Positions 1-11,035 of a stretch of DNA of 64,000 bases are shown one piece after another. Under the pieces are notes generated by a model, which saw nothing but the letters and a program-made list of their open reading frames with translations, was not told where the DNA came from and searched no databases. Made by a program: the position numbers and the translations under genes. Source of the stretch: Adineta steineri (Eukaryota; Rotifera; Eurotatoria; Adinetida; Adinetidae). Numbering within the stretch: position 1 is the first letter of the stretch; each line of letters begins with the position of its first letter. The stretch lies in NCBI GenBank assembly GCA_905250115.1, contig CAJNOI010000075.1:119854-183853 (forward strand), written 5' to 3'.

Positions 1-517
1 ATGTACGCTGTTTCGGTGGTGGTAATGAACTGTGTTGTTGTCTTCCATCTGTACTTTCTTGATCATCATAATCATGATCTTCATCAAAATCTATAAAAAG
101 AAAAATTTTAAAATCCAGAAAAAGAAGTTTGATTTTGTTTAACCTGATTCATAAACTTTTGATTTGCTTGATTCAGGTCTTTTTGTCATAATTGGTGATG
201 CTGCTCTATGCCCGTTTGTTTTTACTAATGTTTTTATTGTATCTACTTTCGCTTATGAGAAGAAAAAGAATATTTAAATAATAAAAAGCTTTTTACTAAT
301 TTGAATAAGAATACATACGTTTTATTTCTGGTGTTGAAAGTCTTCGATCCTCAGGTGTTGTTGGACGTTTGACAACTGGTTGAGTTTTACTAGTAGCTGC
401 AGTTGGTGGTGTAGCATCTTGTTTAGATTTAATTGGAGGTTTCTTTTGTTCATCATTTGTTTTTTGTACACCAAAAAAATCATCAAAACTATCAACTGAT
501 TCTTTACGTTCGGGCAT
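1..517 (-). CDS. Unrecognised gene, N-terminal part (runs off left edge)
   Basis: Three exons read leftwards: 319-517, 144-251 and 1-90, the last cut by the window edge. The frame stays open across both joins (phase 1 each; donors GTATGT and GTTAAAC). The start is the ATG at 517, with stops upstream. The 133 or so visible residues look disordered. The N-terminus is acidic and aromatic (SVDSFDDFFGVQ), then come Lys/Pro/Thr-rich stretches and a run of Asp/Glu (DFDEDHDYDDQES). No domain is recognisable. Many ciliary and adaptor proteins begin this way, but nothing here allows a family call. The reading frame is well supported; the function is unknown. Confidence 0.6.
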
Positions 518-676
518 TATGTTTTACAACGATAAGATTATTTCTTCTTTTCTTTATATTATTGTTTTTGTCGTCGCCTAGTAGCCAGTATGACGAGTGA
601 GAGAAGAAAAAAGAATTATCTATCTAAGAAAAAAAATGCTAGACACTGTTACCATATATATATATATTAGAAAAAT

Positions 677-874
677 TCATGTTAAATATGGAGAAGGAAA
701 ACGAGCTCTTACTGCCATCAACACTACGACAATGCCCATAAAGGTGAGCAGAATGGAGTAAAGAAACCAAGGCAACGTTCTCGTTGATGTGCGCATGTAT
801 GCGTGTTCATTTCTACTTGCATAAACCATTTGAATGAAGCAGAAGAAGAAAAAAAACAGCATGATTGTTATCAT
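677..874 (-). CDS. Possible small membrane protein (65 aa)
   Basis: Intronless ORF with a hydrophobic N-terminus (MITIMLFFFFFCFIQ), a short polar stretch with Arg and Thr, and a second hydrophobic span (WFLYSILLTFMGIVVVLMAV) ending in a basic tail. It could be a small protein with a signal peptide or two membrane passes. No family is recognised. The Phe run comes from an AAG/AAA-rich tract, which can create such ORFs by chance. It lies 208 bp downstream of the neuropeptide gene stop on the same strand, so it may instead be noncoding. Confidence 0.3.
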   Translation of the reverse strand: MITIMLFFFFFCFIQMVYASRNEHAYMRTSTRTLPWFLYSILLTFMGIVVVLMAVRARFPSPYLT

Positions 875-1082
875 ACCGAAGAAAGGTGAAAAAAGGAAGA
901 AAAAGAAAAAGTCTTTTCATTCGAATTTAATATTGATGTCATCTTTGCACACAAGTAAATTGATTCTTTTTCATTTCAAAATACAAAACAAAAGAATGAT
1001 TCATTATTTATGCATGTATAATGAAAGAGGCGCGATATTCATTTTATTTATTTATTTTTTTACAGAAACAAAAAAATGAAAA

Positions 1083-1530
1083 TCATCGTTTGCGACCAAA
1101 ACGTAAGAAGCCGGTGTCTCGACGAGATAAATGATCGAGTTTGTTGCATAGAATATGCGATGATTTTCCATGACATGGAATAATATAATAATTATCTAAT
1201 GGATTTTCTTCCGTAGTTTTGAAATTATCCAAATACTCTTCATCATTTACTTTTCCATTATAATTAGAAAATAATGCTTCATTATTTGAATCAATACGAT
1301 AAGCTAAAAGGAAAAAAGAAAAATGTCAATACTTATCTTATTAGAATGATTTATTCTGATAAGTATTAATTAAGTTGTTCTATACTTGAATATTTAAGTC
1401 AATCATTATATTTATCGATTATAATCTATATTCAATTTTCTTTTATTTGTAAAGGAAAAAACGACTTACCAGAATGAATTATAAAAAGATTTAATACTAC
1501 CAAAAGAATCAAAAAAGTATTTGAAGACAT
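1083..1530 (-). CDS. FLRFamide (myosuppressin-like) neuropeptide precursor
   Basis: Two exons, 1470-1530 and 1083-1303, joined in phase 1 across a 166-bp GT...AG intron, give a 93-residue prepropeptide. Exon 1 encodes a clean signal peptide (MSSNTFLILLVVLNLFIIHS) with likely cleavage near Ser/Ala. A 60-residue acidic spacer follows, with two cysteines seven residues apart. The precursor ends in Ser-Arg-Arg, then DTGFLRF, then Gly-Arg-Lys-Arg and the stop. Arg-Arg is a convertase site, and Gly before a basic triplet is the standard amidation signal, so the expected product is DTGFLRF-amide. One C-terminal copy in a precursor of about 90-100 residues is the layout of arthropod myosuppressins. 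Molluscan and annelid FLRFamides also end in FLRFamide, usually in multi-copy precursors. The xDVxHx part of classical myosuppressin is absent, so the subfamily is uncertain. It would act as a secreted ligand for a GPCR. Confidence 0.85.
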
Positions 1531-2335
1531 TTTGTTTGTTAAAAGAATTGCCTAGAATATAAAAACAATAAATTATCTATGCGATTAAATAATGACATAA
1601 ACGATCATATTGAGAAAAAAACAAATGCATAAATATTCGCAAACTGTGTCATGGATATAACTATATTGATCAATTTAATTTTTGTTAGACTCTTTATAAA
1701 ATATATGATGATTAATTAGTTGATATGAAACGATCACATGAGAATAATATAGTATAGATTTGTATCACACATCTATCTATACTTGGAAATTTTTTCAATA
1801 GACAGACTAAAAATATGATTGAGATAGAAACGTACAGTAGATTAAAATATATGAACATATGGTGTGTACTAATAATACTAAATCCTTCTGTCTACTAACA
1901 AGTGAATAATTTACAAATATTTGAAATGACAAAGAATTTTTTTAATAAGTAAATAGAGACAGTCGGATATGATTTAGGTTAACAGTATGATAAAAAATTT
2001 TTTTTACCCTTTCGTTCTTTGTTGAATGCCGCAAATGAATCAATATTCACATTTTTTCGCCTCCTGTTAAATCGATTACTAACTTATTAAGTCAATAGTT
2101 CACTTGAATTAATAGATCATTTTCCGTATTCAATTACTAGTAAGTATCTGATTTATTTTTCATTAACAATTTGTACAAGCAAAAAAAATGACAGTAACAA
2201 GAAAAGAGCTTTCATATTTCACACATCTTATTAAAAGAAAGACCAACGGCATTAACACGTTGAAAAAAAAATATAACAAACAAGGCAAAAATACACTTAT
2301 ATCTGATCAGTAGAGTAACATAGAAAAAAAACAAT
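1531..2335. other. Intergenic, no gene seen
   Basis: AT-rich sequence between the neuropeptide start and the end of the next minus-strand gene. It should contain the neuropeptide promoter. I see no coding exon, repeat array or RNA gene. Confidence 0.5.
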
Positions 2336-3299
2336 TCAAAATGATGAAACAGCTGTTCCAATTAAACCATCAATAATATCAATTGAATCAGTTAATGTAT
2401 AGAATAATTGTGAACGATTTTCTCTTAAATATTCTAAATATGCTGGATAATCATTACATTCATTTAAATGTTCAATATATTGAACATGATGATTGAATGA
2501 TGAAGATTTTATTGTAGGAAAATAATACGGAAAATTAGTTGATTTAGATTTTTTAAAATTATCTAATAAACTTCGTGCCCATACACGTGAATCTTTTTCA
2601 AAAGCAACCGGACGATTATAAAGTGATGTACGAGTTAAATAATCATTGGGTGATAATTGTTTTGAACCTAAACAATTAGAAAAATAAATTAAGCAAAATA
2701 TTAGGTAATTCCAACTTTGGTCGAAAAGAAAAAATGCCGAAGTATAAAAAGATCGAAAGGTAAAAATATCGAAAGATAGAAGTGTGCGTGTGGGTGTAGC
2801 TAAATATAGATGCATATCTATATTTACACCCACCCTCAAACGTCTTTCTTTATTTTTCCCATTAAGTTGTTTCGAGCACCCAAAATCTTATCATTTTCAT
2901 ATTTCGACTCGATATTTTTCCTTTTGACCTTAGTTAGGAGAATCAAATATTATATCTAATTTTTCTTTTACCATATTTTAAATAATTTTCTTCACTTTCC
3001 CATTGGTATGTTTCATAATTATCTTGATCATTTTCTAAATTATGTGTACGTATAGAATTTATAATATCAGTTGATATTAATTCTGGATTATCTTGTTTAT
3101 CATCGAAATCTGTTGAATTTAGTAAATCTGTAATATCTGACATTTTTTTATTATTTGATTCTATTGGTGATAAGTAATCAATTGATTGACAATCACTTAT
3201 TGATAATTTTGATATGGCAGGTGAATGATATTCATTATTATCATCATCTAAGGAATCAAATATGATAAGATCATCATCATCGAGATTAATTGAACTCAT
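2336..3299 (-). CDS. Unrecognised acidic protein, two exons (219 aa)
   Basis: Exon 1 (2972-3299) starts at the ATG at 3299 and exon 2 is 2336-2667. They join in phase 1 at GTAAAAG...TTTAG and produce a Gly codon. The first half is Asp/Ser-rich and probably disordered (MSSINLDDDDLIIFDSLDDD). The second half holds a more folded-looking segment with aromatic and leucine positions (SRVWARSLLDNF; AYLEYLRENRSQLFY) and a hydrophobic C-terminus. I do not recognise the family. The start lies only 47 bp after the galactosyltransferase stop on the same strand, with TTTTATTTTTTAG between them, so it may be the last cistron of an operon. Its 304-bp intron carries the foldback element at 2719-2929. Confidence 0.65.
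2719..2929. repeat. Intronic foldback element with GTGTGGGTG core
   Basis: Imperfect inverted repeat inside the intron of the preceding gene. The left arm has GGTCGAAAAGAAAAAATGCC and further TCGAAA-type motifs. The right arm, read on the other strand, begins GGTCAAAAGGAAAAATATCG. The arms flank a short G/T-rich core (GTGTGCGTGTGGGTGTAG, and CACCCACCCTC on the far side). It shares its design with the larger element at 17977-18544. No coding capacity, so a non-autonomous element. Confidence 0.5.
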
Positions 3300-3346
3300 A
3301 TTTATTTTTTTTAAATAATCTAAAAAATAAAATACAGACGGAAATT

Positions 3347-4954
3347 TTATTCAATTGAATGTTCTAATCTATCTGTTGATGAACGTGTTAAATTTACTAA
3401 AATATGAGTATATAAGTTTTCTTTATGTACACTAGTTATTGTATAATTAAGTAGATCTAATTGTTTTATACCATCACTTAAATATCGACGCCAATTATTA
3501 AGTAATTCATAACTATTTTGAATTTGATAAAAGAAATTATTAAAAGATTTGATAACAACTAGTTTACCGATTTACAGCACGTTCACGTTTTTCATGACGA
3601 ATCATTTTATATCGACCAATAAAATTTGGTGGTCGACTTAAATAATAACTTGAATTACGTATTCTAAAATAATTAAAGATCAAAATTATAACAAACTCTT
3701 TTTGCTCATTTGCATATACAAATAAATTGATTTTTTTTAATCAACGAACCTTTCTGCCATATCTAAAATCAAAATTAATTTAATAATTTAAATCCTATAC
3801 TAGTTTTACCATCATCTTCTGCCTAAAACAAATAAAAACGAGATAATTATTCAATTAAATATGAAACAAGAAAATTTTCTTACTCCCCAACCCCAATATA
3901 AATTTGACCATCCATTAACTTTCATAAATTGTTCTTTATTCAGCGCTAATACACCACCAACCAAATGATTATACATTAATCTTAAAAAGATATTCAGTGC
4001 AAAAATTTAGTACATAAATATTCGACATACACATAACGTAATTCATCAACAGCTGGTGATAAATGTCTAGGAGTTTTTGGATCACATTCATAAACATTAT
4101 AATCATTCTCAGGTAAAAGATCAACATCATGAAATATAAAACAACCAAATGATGAACGAATTTTCAGAACTTCTTGGAATGCAACATTCATTATTGCACC
4201 TTTATTAAAGGTAATATTGCCTATCTAAAATAAGAGTAATAGCTATGGATACTGTTTACATATGTTATTTAGTCTACAATGATGAATATCAACATAAACT
4301 TTGTTCAAGAATCTCTTCAAATTTGAGTGTTAGGTACTCGAAACAAGTTACATGTACATCGATCCTCAAGTTCATGCAGATGTAATAATTCTTTAGTAGC
4401 TGTTATAACTCAATTTTTTGTTTTTAAAAAATTATTACCTGTTCTACAACAAATATTTGATACGACCGTTTTTGTCGTTGAAGAAATGGGTGTAAATATT
4501 TCAATAATAATTTAAGATGATATTCTCTATTGCGAAATGGTATAATAATTGCAAGATCTTCACGAGATTTACAATCATTTGGTGAATAAATTCCACCTAC
4601 AATGTTTTCATATAATTATAATACTTAAATTCAATAAATTATCCTACCTTTCTGTACATTAGGATTATCTGACCATTCTATATGTTCTGACATAATAATT
4701 TCTTCTTTACCTCCTACTAAAATAAATATTCTGGTACAAAAACACTTGAATATTCTGAATTTACCTAGAAGTGTAGATGGATATAGTTGACAAACTTCAT
4801 TCAAATCATTTTTATCTATTAATATATATTGATTACCAGTATATTCATAATATGTATTACAAACATGAATAATAATAAGAATACTGATGATGATAATTAT
4901 CTCCGGTATATATTCATTTCTTGTTAAACGATTAAATTTACCTCGAGTAAACAT
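3347..4954 (-). CDS. B4GALT: Beta-1,4-galactosyltransferase family protein
   Basis: Nine exons: 4765-4954, 4648-4716, 4439-4596, 4031-4224, 3884-3980, 3810-3822, 3750-3762, 3568-3663 and 3347-3512. They sum to 996 bp in frame (331 aa). It is a type II Golgi glycosyltransferase that moves galactose (or GalNAc in some relatives) from UDP-sugar to terminal GlcNAc. Visible family marks are a short cytosolic tail and signal anchor (EIIIIISILIIIHVC), the LAIIIPFRNRE block, the metal-binding DVD in FHDVDLLPENDY, the RHLSPAVDELRY block, GGVLALNKEQF, and WGWG-AEDD with the catalytic acids. Length is near the usual 330-400. Two consecutive exons are only 13 nt and encode the AEDD/DMAE region, yet the frame is perfect. 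It sits between a transporter (131 bp upstream) and an unknown gene (47 bp downstream). Donor specificity cannot be settled by eye. Confidence 0.92.
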
Positions 4955-5085
4955 TAATCTTGAAAAATAAATAAATAAATAATTGTATTAAAAATAAAGA
5001 ATCTTTATCGTATTAATTTAAAAAAATTCATAATTAAAAATATTATAAAAAAAAATCGTATTGCAATTAAAATATTATAAATAAT

Positions 5086-7039
5086 TTAAAATAGTGTTGA
5101 ATTTGATGAATCAGCTGATCTAGGGTCGAGCCAACACGGTTTGACATATGAATGTGGATTGACTAAATCAGAAAATGATGAATAAGACGAAGCTATAGCA
5201 CCGAAAAATCCAACAATTAATGATAATATCAATAAAGCAATGTCCCAATATGGTATAACTCTATAATTTAAAAAGAAATATTACAAAATATAAATAAATA
5301 TGATATATTTTTTACCTAAATACAGTCTCTGTGAATCGTTCATGAACTAATTGAGTTGATCGTACTTTAATCAAAACATAACAAAACACCGGTAAGATAA
5401 AACCTAGAATTGACACGGTAGAACTTCCGATAAATGAAAGTATAGCACCAAAATGTGGTATAGTTTCAGCCATAAATGCTAAGAATAAGACAATGCCACT
5501 ACGTAATGCAGCACGTTGCCAACAAAAATGTTTTGGTACACGTGTAAGTTCTTCACAACCTTGAAAAATAGGATTTAATACTATTGTAAATGCCATTGCT
5601 AAGTGACCAGTGATTAATATTTCAACGGAATAACGAAGAAAATTTTTTGGTAAATTCGCTAAAATATTGTCTTTGACACTTGCTCCATAAACAGAATATC
5701 CAATAATTGATACAGGTACATAAAAAACTAATAAAATTATATAAGATATTATCACAGATATATGAAAACGATGTGGTTGACGCATATCGACTTGAATCGT
5801 TGGAAACATAGCTGAACCACCCCAAGCAAAAAACATTGTTCCCATAGAAAATGAAAATGATTTAAATGTAATTTCACTAGGTGGTGTTGATCCTCTTTTG
5901 CCGTAATCAACAAGTGCACTAATCGTTATAAATACGCAAGCAATAGCTGTACAAACCATTGCACCAATAGCTATAGGCCTATAATACAAAAACAAATTCA
6001 TTTATTAGCTGAGAAAAAACGAGTAAAAAAGGTATAGTTAGACATATTCATGCAACTTAAATGATATATGAAATAGTTAAGAAAAAGCTTTCCATTCGAT
6101 TTCTAATTATCTTACCACTATATCTATCATATATTACTGTAAAAAAAGTATTCGACATCATACAATCGGTCGAATATTTCATAGATCTTATCATCAGTGA
6201 TGTGTTCTAAAAACAAAGTTGATATTCGAATGCTCTTTTCAGATAATTTCTCAATCGAAATAAGTCAGATTATAAATTAAGTATACGAAATAATTATTTT
6301 TCTTCATGTAATCTTACCAACTATCTTTTGGTGTTCCAAGCCAACATGGTCCAAGAAGAACAACTGCAACAATAATAATCCATACACATACAGGAAGATG
6401 TGCAGGAATATTGTCAAATAAACTTTGAAGATTTTGAGCAGCCAATAGTAAAAATACAACACCTGTTTGATTATTCAAATATGTCTTGATCAATTTAACA
6501 AGTATATACAAAAAAATTCACATTCTTCACTCAGTTTTTAAATGACATCACTAATGAATAAGTCTTGCACCCAATAGTTGAAAATAGATGACAAATATTA
6601 ACACATATCTATAGAATCAATATGTAAATATTTGTCGAAAATGAAATTTTATTTTAATTTACTTTCCAACACGTCCACAACCTTCAGTAGCGATTACTTG
6701 AAAGGGTGATCGACTACCTTCTTCACAATAAACAGGATTCATTTGTCTTAACATTGTCCAACATTCACCTAATTTAATACCACAATAACCAGATAACATG
6801 CACAAAACTATAGTCGATATCATTCCATACCATCCCGCTTGATCCATAGCTTTAGGTAATGCTAAAAGACCAGTACCTGCCATTTCTCCAGTAATAAATA
6901 TAGCAGCTGTGAATACAGTGAGACCTCCATGCTAAAAATATTTTTCAAATATACAATATTTATTTTTTTTAATTTTTCTTACCAGAATATTTGAACTCGT
7001 CGGTAAAATTGGGTCTTGACAGCTACTATCGAACGACAT
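5086..7039 (-). CDS. Amino-acid transporter, Aa_trans family (SLC36/SLC32-like)
   Basis: Six exons: 6983-7039, 6663-6931, 6571-6608, 6318-6462, 5316-5978 and 5086-5260. They total 1,347 bp in frame (448 aa). Exon 3 is only 38 nt and is required to keep the frame between VGK and GVVFLLLAAQN. The protein is hydrophobic with about 10-11 membrane spans. The N-terminal signature GGLTVFTAAIFITGEMAGTG, with LLALPKAMDQAGW, is typical of the amino acid/auxin permease fold used by vesicular GABA carriers (SLC32) and proton-coupled carriers (SLC36). FFAWGGSAMFPTIQ and SYIILLVFYVPVSIIGYSVYG are the conserved middle blocks. It should co-transport small neutral amino acids with H+ or exchange them for H+. 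Substrate and membrane (plasma, vesicle or lysosome) are not readable. A likely 5' UTR acceptor (TTCTTTTTGTAG) lies about 24 bp before the ATG. Confidence 0.85.
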
Positions 7040-7194
7040 AAATTCTGCAATAAATCTACAAAAAGAAAAAACTAGATCAGTTTTTTTTTGGTGTTTTGTT
7101 TTATCAAGAGAAAGAGAAAAAAAACAGGGACTAGGGCGGGCAACAAATCTACATAGATCAAAAGAAAAATGTGGAAAGGATTGTGATTGTTTAT

Positions 7195-7667
7195 TTAAAA
7201 ATAAGCTTTAAAGTCCGGTCGATTTGCATATGGAACTTTTCCTGCATTACATTCATCGTTATATTTGATCTAAAAATATAAAAATAAATAAATAAATAAA
7301 TAAAAAAGAATTTTAAACATACTCGATGTTTTTGTGCAAAATATTGAAGTAAACCACCGGCTAGAAGAAAAAGTGCAGGTGCGAGAAGTATACGTGGTGA
7401 TGTATATAAATAACGATAAGTATTTTGTTGATAAGCATAGAGTCGAGTATTTTGTGGATCAACCTTATCAATAAAAGTAAAAATATCTAATTAAAAGATT
7501 AAATTTTATATACGTACAAAATGACCAGGTACACTATTATAAAATGGATTTCTATAACGTTTAAGAAATTCTGCTTTAGTTGCTGAACGTAATTGTGCAC
7601 GTTTTTGAATTAATTTTATTTCATCAGGTGTTAATTCCCATTCAGCTGGGGGTACTTGTACGGGCAT
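7195..7667 (-). CDS. NDUFB4: NADH dehydrogenase 1 beta subcomplex subunit 4
   Basis: Three exons, 7518-7667, 7323-7463 and 7195-7269, encode 121 residues, close to the 129 of mammalian NDUFB4. This is an accessory single-span subunit of mitochondrial complex I with no catalytic residues. The order matches the family: an N-terminal Pro/Glu segment (PAEWELTPDE), a basic helix (KRAQLRSATKAEFLKRYRNP), an aromatic stretch, one membrane span (LLAPALFLLAGGLLQYF) and a basic C-terminal tail. The start is the ATG at 7667, just after the acceptor TTTTCAG, so an untranslated leader exon or a trans-spliced leader is likely. It is the most upstream gene of the candidate operon and faces SERP1 head to head. 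Confidence 0.8.
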
Positions 7668-8138
<471 letters not shown>

Positions 8139-9169
8139 TTTCGAACAAATATTCATTGTCTATTATATATTCGTTTTTTCTCTTCTTCTTCTTCTTCTTC
8201 TTCTTTTTTTGTTTTCAAAATTAATTAAAGAATGAATCGTTGAAAATATGCATTAACAAGCAAAAAATTGACTAATAAGAAACAAATATTATCTGTCAGT
8301 TTTTACTCTTTATTCTCTCGTTCTTATTATCATTGTTGTTATTGTTGTTTTCTTCTTATTTGATATCATTGTATTTAACTCATCGACGCTATATATGAAT
8401 ATAAAAGCATAAATATTGTCTCAATTCTTCATTTTTTTTTTCATTACAAACTGATGATATGATTTATTTTGTTTTGCATAATTTGTGTTTTGAACGAAAC
8501 ACTATAAACACAAATCTAAAGCTTAGTGTCCAAAACATTAGTGAAAAAGGATACAATCTATTTTTTCTTGACACGAATAATATTTATATAATTGGTACGA
8601 CAGAAAAGATAATAAAACAAACATGAACGTTTCATATTTCAATATAATAAATAATATTAATATTTTCATATGAGATATTGAATAAATCAAACTCTTTCTT
8701 CTCAATTAACAGAATATTCTATAAATAATGATTTATAACATACGTATATGAATTGGAGATAGATATTGAAAGTTTCGTTCCAAATAAAATTAAATCATTT
8801 CTATTATTTTATCTTATCATAATGTATTGTCTGCATTTGAATACAAAAGTAGATATGTCTTAAAATGATGTGTTGACATATTCCAAAGTTGTAGTTAGTT
8901 TTTTTGTTTTTGTTATCTATTTACATTTTGATTAACTTGAAAGTCCATGATGATAACAACAATGCAGTTTACTATTATGGTTTTCAACGTCATAAGTATG
9001 CATTGACAAGGCATTTATGATATGACAATAAAAGATTTCGCTGAATAATAATTAACAAATAGAAGTTAAAGAAATGATTCAATCAAATTTGTGTCAAAAC
9101 TTAATTTTAATAATTAGTCATAAAACTAACAAAAATGGTATGTAAATCAAAGTAAGTCTTTAGGGAAAA
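8139..9169. other. Intergenic, no gene seen
   Basis: 3' flank of SERP1 and AT-rich DNA, including a short pyrimidine tract (CTTCTT repeats near 8180). I see no supported exon or RNA gene. Confidence 0.5.
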
Positions 9170-10801
9170 ATAAAGAGTACTATAATACTGCTCATTATTA
9201 AATATTCTATTGATCTGAATACTAATAAAGATTTTAAAGCATAATGCACTAGAAAAAATTGATATCGATTGAATAGCTAATGATAATTCTTTAATGATAT
9301 AGATAACTTCCTCTATTTCACTACATTAGATATTCACATTTTACTGAAAAATAAAACAAGTACGATGTTTTTCGAAATACTTTCATATTTCAAACATAAC
9401 TTCAATTAAGTTTTCAATTCGTGTCATTCCAAAAAGGCGCAAATTAAATTTAGTTGTATATTATCAAAGTTAAATATACTTTATTCTTATATTATTAGTT
9501 CAATCATAAATAATCTATATCTATTATACTTTAACTAATTTCTGATCATTCAATGCTTTTTACTTTATTCTGGACTGTCGGATGGTTTACATCAGAGGTA
9601 CATTTACTTTCTTTCGAACTAATATATCATACTGTAGCTGAAACAAAACTTCAAAAGAATCAGAAATCTTTACTGGAAAAGTGTACTAAATTGATAAATA
9701 TTTCAATGTATATAAAAAATCTATAAAGATTGTCTTATTTTTAAGATCTTTCGAATACAAAAAGCTTTCACAAGAAAAAATATATTCCACATATCACCAT
9801 TGATATATTCTTATAGATATCTTCACCAAGTTTCTATTTATATTCAGTCCAAACTTTATGTTACTTTTTAGCTTCTCTATTTATATAATTAATGGTTTCG
9901 TGAATTTCTAATATCATGTATTATAAGATAGATCAGGCAAGAAGATCTCTATATCTCTATTCATTGACAAATAAATAAAATCTACGTGGTATAACTTTGT
10001 ATTGGCTACTAACTATGAGATCGTACTTATACCAAATATATAATCATATCATAATGTATAATTTAGATTCTGAAGAGAAAATATATTGAAGCATTGCGTA
10101 TGTGTTTAAAATAAAATGAAAGCTAAACTAGAATGACATAGAAGTCAAAGTTCTTATACCAAATACAATGCAAAGCACATTATTAGTTTCGAGCTAGTAA
10201 GATAGATGAAACACGAAGATTATCGCACCATAAAATTGCAACTTGTTATGTATATGAAAAGAATGCAAATCATTATTCCACAATCTGTATCAAATCTTGA
10301 CGAAATATTCTCAGAGAAAGATATTAATTCCGACTTCAATTATGTTTCTTACACTTTTTTCGTAGTTGTAAAACCTTTGTTGAGAGAGACTGATGTCTAA
10401 CTTTTATTTTAATTATATTCAAGTCCAAGAAAAACAAAGTCTACAAAAAATAGTCTTTTCTTTGAACATCTTGTACAAATGAGCTAAACTGCATACTAAA
10501 ACTTCCATCATGAAATAAATGAGTTCAATTTCGATATTTTTATTTCATATTTCAACCATTGCTTTGTGAGATTTCATTTTCGGGATGATCGTGACACACA
10601 ATAGCAAATTTAATACCTACATTGAGAAAGTAAAGAACATACCCTAACACTAATATGAATTTAGAGTTTTGCAATATATTTCTTACTCGATATTATTGGT
10701 TATTGTTAATTTTGAAGTACGAGTCTTTTTGTACATAATTATTTTAAAAACTAAGTTATTCTTGTCTTATGTTATACCGTCAAGAAATAGAGAGAAAATA
10801 G

Positions 10802-10803
<2 letters not shown>

Positions 10804-10838
<35 letters not shown>
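10804..10838. repeat. AT dinucleotide microsatellite
   Basis: About 17 uninterrupted AT units upstream of the first ADP-ribosyltransferase gene, in the segment that copy B lacks. Small ORFs crossing it are artefacts. Confidence 0.9.
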
Positions 10839-10842
<4 letters not shown>

Positions 10843-11035
10843 AAGAGAATCTCTAAGCAAGAACTATTTGTTTCGTACAAGTTTATTTCACATACAATGA
10901 ATACTGTCAAGTTGATGAAGTTTTTCACATAAAAAATGAGTTCGTTTTTTAAGTATTGTAAATATTTATTGGTCAATATTCTGAATATTTGTGCTGTTTG
11001 ATAATAATGAAAAAACACTTTTGTTATATTTACAG

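Noticed and set aside
2668..2839. N-terminal extension MRVGVNIDMHLY... of exon 2 of the unknown gene
   Set aside because: It is intron sequence containing the foldback element. The upstream exon joins perfectly at 2667.
4327..4515. Plus-strand ORF of 62 aa
   Set aside because: Lies across intron 3 and exon 3 of B4GALT on the other strand. No coding character.
10206..10400. Plus-strand ORF of 64 aa upstream of ADP-ribosyltransferase A, considered as its missing 5' exon
   Set aside because: No signal peptide and no usable splice donor seen. The segment is deleted in copy B.
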